From the NCBI RefSeq assembly GCF_900475675.1, contig NZ_LS483403.1, forward strand, positions 620,001 to 684,000: a stretch of 64,000 bases of DNA. The letters run 5' to 3'. The first letter of the stretch is position 1. Every line of letters starts with the position of its first letter. Source of the DNA: Streptococcus lutetiensis (GTDB lineage Bacteria; Bacillota; Bacilli; Lactobacillales; Streptococcaceae). Below, one piece after another: positions 58,619 to 64,000 of the stretch. The notes beneath the pieces were generated by a model. That model was not told the origin of the DNA and did no database searches. It saw only the letters and a program-made list of their open reading frames with translations. Both the position numbers and the translations under genes were made by a program.

Positions 58619-58648
58619 AAAAACTTGGGTTTTCCCAAGTTTTTTTGT
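58619..58648. terminator. Terminator after the Mbeg1-like gene
   Basis: AAAAAACTTGGG-TTT-CCCAAGTTTTTTT-type hairpin with runs on both sides. Confidence 0.85.
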
Positions 58649-58657
58649 GCGATTTAC

Positions 58658-58688
58658 TTGACTTGGAGTTCACTCTAAGGTATATACT
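58658..58688 (+). promoter_or_regulatory. MerR-type promoter with 19-bp spacer and operator
   Basis: TTGACT (58658-58663), 19-base spacer, TATACT (58683-58688). The spacer holds the dyad CTTGGAGT-TC-ACTCTAAG (58662-58679, one mismatch). A long spacer with a dyad between the boxes is the mark of promoters that MerR proteins untwist, and the next gene is a MerR regulator, so auto-control is likely. Confidence 0.8.
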
Positions 58689-58716
58689 GTGTTAGAAAGA
58701 TGAGAGGAGATGAGTT

Positions 58717-59109
58717 ATGAATATCAAAAAAGTCAGTGAGCAAACGGGCGTTTCAGCAGATACTATCCGCTATTATGAGCGTATTGGCTTGTTGCCACGA
58801 GTGCGCCGAAATAAATCTGGTGTCAGGGATTTTTCTGAACAAGATATTGCTGCTCTTGAATTTATTCGTTGTTTTAGAAGTGCTGGCATGAGCGTAGAAT
58901 CTTTGATTGAATACATGAGTTTGGTTGAAGAAGGTGAAGGCACGGAAAAAGCACGGATGAAAATTTTAGAAGAAGAACGTGAAAAATTGATTTCCCGCAT
59001 TGCTGAACTCCAAGCTGCCAAAGAACGACTAGATTATAAAATTGAGAATTATAAAAATATCATTTTGAAAAAAGAAGAGAGTCTTTTTGAAGAAGGAACA
59101 GCTGATTAA
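58717..59109 (+). CDS. MerR-family regulator (AdhR-like)
   Basis: 130 residues. MNIKKVSEQTGVSADTIRYYERIGLLP is the MerR helix-turn-helix, followed by a wing and a ~40-residue coiled coil; it has no metal-binding cysteines in the C-terminus, so it is not of the metal or Cys-sensing subtype by sequence. It most resembles AdhR/TipAL-N small regulators for aldehyde or redox stress. First gene of a run with an AhpD-like and a cupin gene, from the 19-bp-spacer promoter. Confidence 0.88.
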   Translation: MNIKKVSEQTGVSADTIRYYERIGLLPRVRRNKSGVRDFSEQDIAALEFIRCFRSAGMSVESLIEYMSLVEEGEGTEKARMKILEEEREKLISRIAELQAAKERLDYKIENYKNIILKKEESLFEEGTAD

Positions 59110-59132
59110 GCGTTTAGAAAAGAGGATTCAAC

Positions 59133-59456
59133 ATGACAATTAAACAAACCGCAGGACGTGACCAATTGGGTGAATTTGCACCAGATTTTGCGCATTTTAA
59201 TGATGACGTGCTTTTTGGTGAGAACTGGAATAGTAGCGATATTGACCTTAAAACACGTTGTATCATCACGGTTGTAGCACTTATGTCATCTGGTATCACT
59301 GACAGTTCTCTTGTTTATCATTTACAAAATGCTAAGAACAATGGTGTCAGTAAAGTTGAGATTGCTGCTGTTATCACACATGTAGCTTTCTACGCAGGTT
59401 GGCCAAAAGCTTGGGCAGTCTTCAACCTTGCAAAAGAAGTTTGGAACGAAGATTAA
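59133..59456 (+). CDS. Carboxymuconolactone decarboxylase family (AhpD-like) protein
   Basis: 107 residues. CMD family, as in the gamma-carboxymuconolactone decarboxylase and YurZ-like proteins: QLGEFAPDFAHFNDDVLFGE, KTRCIITVVALMSSG, VSKVEIAAVITHVAFYAGWPKAW. The CxxC of true AhpD is not present (single Cys), so peroxidase activity by that route is unlikely. 23 bases after merR, 15 before the cupin gene. Confidence 0.88.
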   Translation: MTIKQTAGRDQLGEFAPDFAHFNDDVLFGENWNSSDIDLKTRCIITVVALMSSGITDSSLVYHLQNAKNNGVSKVEIAAVITHVAFYAGWPKAWAVFNLAKEVWNED

Positions 59457-59471
59457 GTGAGGGAGAAATCG

Positions 59472-59897
59472 ATGACAGATAAAGAACTTTTTGATAGAGA
59501 AAATATCTTTGGAAAAGGTCAAGCAAATGACGCATACGCACCATATTTTGATGGCAATTCTTTCCTCAATCCCTTAGTTGATGCGGATTCACCACTTTTT
59601 CTAGCAAATGTGACCTTTGAACCGGGTTGTAGAAATCACTGGCATATTCACAAGGCTGACAAAGGCGGTGGTCAAATTCTGATTTGTACCGCAGGTCAAG
59701 GTTGGTATCAAGAAGAAGGTAAGAAAGCTGTCAGTCTTGAACCGGGTAAAGTCATTGTGATTCCAGCCAATACAAAACACTGGCACGGTGCTAAGAAAGA
59801 CTCATGGTTTAGCCATATTTCGCTAGAAGTCCCAGGTAAAAATACCTCAAACACTTGGTTAGAAGCAGTAAGCGAAGAAGATTATAGTAACCTATAA
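59472..59897 (+). CDS. Cupin-domain protein
   Basis: 141 residues from ATG 59472 (GAGGGAGA upstream; GTG 59457 is not favoured). Cupin motif 1 HWHIHKADKGGGQILICTAGQGWYQEEG (here in part: RNHWHIHK and GQGWYQEE) and motif 2 PANTKHWHGAKKDS give the His/Glu metal site. Often found with CMD-family proteins in stress operons. Substrate unknown. Confidence 0.85.
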   Translation: MTDKELFDRENIFGKGQANDAYAPYFDGNSFLNPLVDADSPLFLANVTFEPGCRNHWHIHKADKGGGQILICTAGQGWYQEEGKKAVSLEPGKVIVIPANTKHWHGAKKDSWFSHISLEVPGKNTSNTWLEAVSEEDYSNL

Positions 59898-59948
59898 AAT
59901 CTAATTAACCTTTTACTCCTAAAAGCAAAAACCAATCCATCTAGTAAT

Positions 59949-59978
59949 AACGTCCAAGAAACAGCTTGGGCGTTTTTT
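59949..59978 (+). terminator. Terminator after the MerR-CMD-cupin unit
   Basis: AACGTCCAAG-AAACAG-CTTGGGCGTT with one G-U pair, then T6. Confidence 0.8.
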
Positions 59979-60027
59979 GATATTACTTATCGTGACAATT
60001 TCTTTTGACCATGTTAAACTAGAAATC

Positions 60028-60885
60028 ATGATGCAAATGAAACACACGAGATTGGTGCAGACTGGCAAGTTTTTAAAACTCTTCAAAAACGACACTCAAT
60101 ACACCACACCGATTTTTAGAATAGACCAGAAACGAAAAAATTTACAATTTGTCATTGTCTTCAAGTTAGAAGATGATGATTTTTATGTCCTTAATCGCTC
60201 TGAAAAAGGTTATAGCAAGGATTTAAAACGTATTAAGGTGTTTGCAACATCGATGCTTTACAATGCCATGATGTCTGTCCCAATTAAGGCGCGTGAGACG
60301 ATTCAGATTTTGCAGGTACCAAGTGATAAAAAGTTGCTGAAGGCTTACGTGACCTATTACGATAAGGCAAGCATTGATTGGTTGTGCTTTGGCAAGAAAG
60401 CCAACCTAGACGATGTTTATGATCCCTTTCGTGATGCGCACTCGGCGCTTTTTCACTCAGATGATTCTGACAATGCCATATCTTATGATGATTATCAGGG
60501 TATTCAGGATTTCCATCCTTTTTCACTTTTAGATAATCAAGCCGTTGCTACTCCATGTTTTTACCAAGACCCGAAAAAAAACAAGCAAATTGCTCTGCAA
60601 TTGATGGGCTGGTATTATCATGGGCAGCAGCTCAAAATCAGTTGGAAACCCGACAATCAGCACAATGCACGCTGGCGCTCGTCGGTTGTAGCGATTGACC
60701 GAAAGACTCGCCGTTATTTCTTTCAAGGAAATATTTATCAAGAAAGAGGAACTGACCCCGTCTTTTTAGAGAATCTTTTATTTGATTGTGATTTGAAAAA
60801 TAGCAGAGCAGCAAAAGCAGAGTTTGACAGATTTATTCAAGAGATAAAAGAACAAGAGCGCGAGGCTTTGCTAAAGCTGCGCTGA
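60028..60885 (+). CDS. Hypothetical protein, unrecognised
   Basis: 285 residues from ATG 60028 (302 if the ATG-like start at 59977, inside the terminator, were used; that is unlikely). Soluble, basic N-terminus (MMQMKHTRLVQTGKFLKLFK), several aromatic and acidic stretches such as FVIVFKLEDDDFYVLNRSEKG, no signal peptide or known motif. The C-terminus is helical and charged (QEIKEQEREALLKLR). RBS weak. It stands alone before the YkgJ gene. Function not known. Confidence 0.7.
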   Translation: MMQMKHTRLVQTGKFLKLFKNDTQYTTPIFRIDQKRKNLQFVIVFKLEDDDFYVLNRSEKGYSKDLKRIKVFATSMLYNAMMSVPIKARETIQILQVPSDKKLLKAYVTYYDKASIDWLCFGKKANLDDVYDPFRDAHSALFHSDDSDNAISYDDYQGIQDFHPFSLLDNQAVATPCFYQDPKKNKQIALQLMGWYYHGQQLKISWKPDNQHNARWRSSVVAIDRKTRRYFFQGNIYQERGTDPVFLENLLFDCDLKNSRAAKAEFDRFIQEIKEQEREALLKLR

Positions 60886-60959
60886 CAATCAAAGAGGTTT
60901 TTGAGTCCGCTTTTTATTTGTGCTATAATATTTTCTGACTGAAAACAATATTAGAAAGT

Positions 60960-61466
60960 ATGAAAATGACAGATATTGACATTGAACGTTATCATGAACT
61001 AGCTCAACAAAAACAAAAAGAACACCGCAAATTTTTAGCAACACTCAAGAAAAAAGCTCCTAAAAATCTTGATAAAATTACTCAAGAAATTCACACAGAA
61101 GTTTTTAACGAGATTGATTGCACAAAATGTGCTAACTGCTGCAAAAGCTTAGGTCCTCTGTTTACAGAAGCAGATATCACACGCATTTCAAAAGTCTTTC
61201 GCATGAAACTTGGCGTATTTGAAGACATGTACCTTCGTGTCGATGAAGACGGCGACAAAGTCTTTCAATCAATGCCTTGTCCATTTTTAGGCGATGACAA
61301 CCTTTGCACCATTTACGACGTCCGACCAAAAGCATGCCGTGAATTTCCGCACACAGACCGCAAAAAAATCTATCAAATTAATAACCTAACCATCAAAAAC
61401 ACCCTTTTCTGCCCCGCAGCCTACCTCTTTGTTGAAAAACTCAAAGAACGATTGGAAGGGAAATAA
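60960..61466 (+). CDS. YkgJ-family cysteine cluster (Fe/Zn) protein
   Basis: 168 residues. CTKCANCCKSLGP, MPCPFLG, CTIYDVRPKACREFP and FCPAA give the cysteine pattern of UPF0153/YkgJ, a presumed metal-cluster protein of unknown role. RBS TTAGAAAG. ATG at 60966 is a possible alternative start. A terminator follows at 61475. Confidence 0.88.
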   Translation: MKMTDIDIERYHELAQQKQKEHRKFLATLKKKAPKNLDKITQEIHTEVFNEIDCTKCANCCKSLGPLFTEADITRISKVFRMKLGVFEDMYLRVDEDGDKVFQSMPCPFLGDDNLCTIYDVRPKACREFPHTDRKKIYQINNLTIKNTLFCPAAYLFVEKLKERLEGK

Positions 61467-61474
61467 AGATTTAG

Positions 61475-61505
61475 AAAGTATCTCATTTTGAGGTGCTTTT
61501 TTCCT
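61475..61505 (+). terminator. Terminator after the YkgJ gene
   Basis: AGTATCTCA-TTT-TGAGGTGCT with two G-U pairs, then T6. Confidence 0.75.
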
Positions 61506-61570
61506 ATCCCTTACTACGTCTGGTTTTTCATGAAAGCGGTAAAATTTACAATCAAATTAATGTACTTTAT

Positions 61571-61598
61571 TTGAAAATCATAGTAAGCTTACAGTATT
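61571..61598 (+). promoter_or_regulatory. Promoter and palindrome before the HrtBA-like genes
   Basis: TTGAAA (61571-61576) with a weak -10 near 61593-61598 (AGTATT). Between them lies a perfect 10-base palindrome GTAAGCTTAC (61583-61592), which a repressor could occupy. Confidence 0.4.
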
Positions 61599-61618
61599 CG
61601 AAATAGAGGAGGGCAGTT

Positions 61619-62671
61619 ATGTTTTTAGCATGGAATGAAATGAAACACTCGAAGCTGCGTTATGGATTAGTGGTTGGAGTGATTTTCTTGATTGCTTACT
61701 TGGTCTTTTTCCTGACGGGTTTGGCTAATGGTTTAGCCCAGACCAATCGCTCGGCGGTTGATTCTTGGAAATCTGATTATGTCATTTTAAATGAGCAAGC
61801 TAATAAAAATCTGCGCATGTCACGCTTTTCAGTCGACTTAAAAAATGATGTTAACGCTGATAAAATGGCAGAATTGACACAAGCTTCTACGACAATTAAA
61901 GACAAGGAAAAAAATAAAATTAATGTCAATTTATTCGCGATTAAGCAGGATGAATTTCTACGTCCGAAGTTGAGTGAAGGAAAGCTTTTCTCAAAAACAG
62001 GAGAAGTCGTCGCTGATAGTAGCTTAAAAAAATCATATCAATTAAAAATTGGTGACAAAATTACTCTTGGAGATAGTACTAAAAAGCTAACTATTACTGG
62101 TTTTACAGATAATGCGAGCTTTAATGTTCAGCCGGTCCTTTACATGACAAAAGAAACACTGGCAAGCGTCCTTGCGGATAATGCTCAAGTAAATACAATC
62201 AGTGCTCTAGTGATTCGTGGCAAGGTAAATCAGGTTCCTAAAGAGCTTGAGAGCATGACCACATCAACGTTTATTGAAAATCTTCCAGGTTATAAAGCTC
62301 AGAATCTGACTTTTTCCTTTATGATTGGCTTTTTGATTGTGATAGCAGCGATTGTCATTGGAATATTCATCTATATTTTGACACTGCAGAAAAAAGCAAT
62401 CTTTGGTGTTTTAAAAGCGCAAGGCATTTCTAACGGCTATCTATCACAGATGGTTTTCGCACAGACCTTTATTTTAGCCATATTAGCGGTTAGTCTCGGC
62501 TTAGCGTTAACCCTGCTCAGTGCCGTTTTTCTACCAACATCAGTTCCGTTTCAGGTAAATCCACTCTTTTTTGCAGGAATTAGTGTGCTGATGGTTCTTA
62601 TTGCCGTTTTTGGTGCACTTTTCTCAGTGGTAAGCATTGTCAAAGTTGACCCTTTAAAGGCAATCGGTTAG
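61619..62671 (+). CDS. ABC transporter permease, HrtB/DevC-like (FtsX fold)
   Basis: 350 residues. One N-terminal helix (~17-37), a large extracytoplasmic part, then three helices near 230-345, the FtsX/MacB layout. The start LAWNEMKHSKLRYGLVVGVIFLIAY is typical of HrtB/DevC. HrtBA exports haem in Gram-positives; here haem is inferred by similarity only. RBS GAGGAGGG is strong. 9 bases before the ATPase gene. Confidence 0.85.
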   Translation: MFLAWNEMKHSKLRYGLVVGVIFLIAYLVFFLTGLANGLAQTNRSAVDSWKSDYVILNEQANKNLRMSRFSVDLKNDVNADKMAELTQASTTIKDKEKNKINVNLFAIKQDEFLRPKLSEGKLFSKTGEVVADSSLKKSYQLKIGDKITLGDSTKKLTITGFTDNASFNVQPVLYMTKETLASVLADNAQVNTISALVIRGKVNQVPKELESMTTSTFIENLPGYKAQNLTFSFMIGFLIVIAAIVIGIFIYILTLQKKAIFGVLKAQGISNGYLSQMVFAQTFILAILAVSLGLALTLLSAVFLPTSVPFQVNPLFFAGISVLMVLIAVFGALFSVVSIVKVDPLKAIG

Positions 62672-62680
62672 GAGATAATT

Positions 62681-63364
62681 ATGACAGCAATTGAATTAAT
62701 CAATATCAAAAAATATTTCAAAGATGGTCCAGATCAAATTGAAGCTCTGAAAGAGACAAATTTGACGATTAACAAAGGTGAATTTGTTGCCGTTATTGGC
62801 CCGTCAGGTTCTGGAAAAAGTACTTTTTTGACCATTATTGGTGGCCTGCAATCACCGTCACAAGGTGAAGTGAGATTGAACGGCCAAGCTTTTAGCCAGA
62901 AAAAAGAAAAAGCGCGTGCTAAGATGCGTTTTGACCAGATTGGCTTTATCTTGCAAGCTTCCAACCTAGTACCCTTTTTAAAAATCAAAGATCAGCTACG
63001 CTTGGTTGACAAGGTTGATAAGAAAAAACAGCGCGAATCGATTGACAGCCTTTTTGACCAGCTGGGTATTGCCAGTATCGCAGACAAATATCCTGAGGAA
63101 ATTTCTGGCGGGCAAAGGCAACGAGTGGCGATAGCCAGAGCCTTGTATAATGACCCAACGATTATCTTGGCTGATGAGCCAACAGCGAGTTTGGACACTG
63201 AAAAAGCCATGGAAGTTGTCAAAATTCTAGCCGACGAGGCCAAAGAAAAGAATAAAGCAGTCTTAATGGTTACGCACGACAGACGTTTAGTCTCTTATTG
63301 TGACCGATTGTTGGTCATGGAAGACGGCGTTTTACGAGAAGAAGAGATTGCTGCTTATCAGTAG
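62681..63364 (+). CDS. ABC transporter ATP-binding protein, HrtA-like
   Basis: 227 residues, MacB/LolD-type ATPase: Walker A GPSGSGKST, signature ISGGQRQRVAIARAL, Walker B IILADEPTASLD, H-loop VTHDRRL. It pairs with the permease just upstream. RBS AGGAGA. Confidence 0.9.
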   Translation: MTAIELINIKKYFKDGPDQIEALKETNLTINKGEFVAVIGPSGSGKSTFLTIIGGLQSPSQGEVRLNGQAFSQKKEKARAKMRFDQIGFILQASNLVPFLKIKDQLRLVDKVDKKKQRESIDSLFDQLGIASIADKYPEEISGGQRQRVAIARALYNDPTIILADEPTASLDTEKAMEVVKILADEAKEKNKAVLMVTHDRRLVSYCDRLLVMEDGVLREEEIAAYQ

Positions 63365-63447
63365 TAATTTGTCTTGAGATGCGATGTGTGATATAATGAG
63401 GTCAAATCTTACCGATTCAAAAAAGGGTCGTTAGTAAAGGAGACGTC

Positions 63448-63777
63448 ATGATTACTTTTTTCTTACAAATGCGTCGGACATTGCGTGTCTTGTGGTCAAT
63501 CTTTAAGGATGATGAAACCAGAGGAATTGCTGGTGTCACTGCTGTTTTATTGCTCAGTGGGACACTTTTTTATGCAAATGTAGAACATTTTACTTATTTG
63601 GATGCCCTTTATTTTTCATTTACAACTTTAACAACGATTGGCTACGGGGATATTTATCCCGTTACAGCAGCTGGAAAGATTTTTACCATGATGTATTCAG
63701 TTGTCGGATTAGGGGTTATGGGGAGTTTTCTAGCTGTTGTGGTTAAAAAATTGGGTCAATTGGATAAAAAAAAGTGA
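63448..63777 (+). CDS. Two-helix potassium channel
   Basis: 109 residues, Ion_trans_2 family. Helix 1 about 27-44, pore helix and selectivity filter TIGYGD (63-68), helix 2 about 76-100. No RCK or other regulatory domain, so a minimal KcsA-like channel; four copies would form the pore. RBS AAAGGAGA. The HAD gene starts 10 bases after its stop, so they are co-transcribed. Confidence 0.92.
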   Translation: MITFFLQMRRTLRVLWSIFKDDETRGIAGVTAVLLLSGTLFYANVEHFTYLDALYFSFTTLTTIGYGDIYPVTAAGKIFTMMYSVVGLGVMGSFLAVVVKKLGQLDKKK

Positions 63778-63787
63778 GAGAAGACCT

Positions 63788-64000
63788 GTGATTTATCGTG
63801 ATTTATTGTTTGATTTGGACCATACTTTGCTTGATTTTAACGCGGCAGAAGATGTTGCTCTGACAGAACTTTTGACAGAGGCGCACGTGGATGATGTTGA
63901 AACTTACAAAGAAGTTTATATTCCCATGAATCGTAAACTTTGGAATGATTTAAGTTTGAAAAAGATTACCAAAAAAGAATTGGTTGACACCCGTTTTTCT
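63788..64000 (+). CDS. HAD-superfamily hydrolase, YjjG-like, N-terminal part
   Basis: Partial: 71 codons from a GTG start at 63788, running off the window. It begins with IYRDLLFDLDHTLLDFN; DLDHT is HAD motif I (DxDxT/V). The cap helices follow. YjjG/YfnB-type enzymes dephosphorylate pyrimidine nucleotides; the rest of the protein is needed to be sure. GAGAGAAG lies 4-11 bases upstream, 10 bases after the K+ channel stop. Confidence 0.85.
   Translation, partial: MIYRDLLFDLDHTLLDFNAAEDVALTELLTEAHVDDVETYKEVYIPMNRKLWNDLSLKKITKKELVDTRFS

Overview
The window is a low-GC Gram-positive chromosome segment, almost certainly Streptococcus. The evidence is the rexB-rexA order, the miaA-hflX-rnz-SDR-recJ-apt and dnaD-nth-trmK-nif3 blocks, RNase J2, RqcH/PavA, extended -10 promoters and MET-box operators of the MtaR type. 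A bile salt hydrolase, the alsSD pair and rmlACB together suggest a gut species of the S. bovis/equinus group (gallolyticus, lutetiensis, infantarius, equinus). That species call is an inference.

Layout. 1-5464: 3' part of rexB and complete rexA (AddAB-type recombination nuclease). 5465-9562: a single-gene accessory insertion holding a 1240-residue protein with a restriction-endonuclease-like N-terminus, a STAND-type NTPase and a long C-terminal region without recognised motifs. A diverged second copy of the last ~14 codons of rexA lies just after it, so the insertion left a footprint. 9564-31313: mostly housekeeping genes, including a MetE-like methyltransferase and metA (both with MET-boxes), tRNA modification genes, recJ, bile salt hydrolase, apt, dnaD, nth, trmK, nif3, rmlACB, a NUDIX enzyme, an AI-2E-family exporter, a TPR protein and a 56-residue membrane peptide. 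31314-35669: alsS-alsD behind a region rich in TGTGA/TCACA motifs, then an amino-acid permease. 35721-37382: rqcH on the minus strand.

37524-40269 is a graveyard: a truncated LysR gene, a truncated and frameshifted D-2-hydroxyacid dehydrogenase and a RocB-like M20 hydrolase with several disruptions, probably the remains of one regulated cluster. 40327-43265 is a probable tryptophan ABC transporter (trpXYZ-like). It sits behind a translated 15-codon leader with two Trp codons and mutually exclusive hairpins, a ribosome-mediated attenuator of the kind usually associated with enterobacteria.

43467-64000: rnjB, a membrane-anchored zincin, an ABC-F protein, a MarR/ABC heterodimer operon, a degraded DUF2798-MFS pair with a structured leader, a frameshifted chorismate-lyase-like gene, a type IIC-like P-type ATPase, an Mbeg1-like hydrolase, a MerR-AhpD-cupin unit with a 19-bp-spacer promoter, a YkgJ protein, an HrtBA-like exporter, a K+ channel and the start of a HAD hydrolase.

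The best candidates for something undescribed are the lone STAND/REase-like gene with its rexA footprint, and the Trp leader attenuator. No rRNA, tRNA, CRISPR array, complete IS or prophage was seen.
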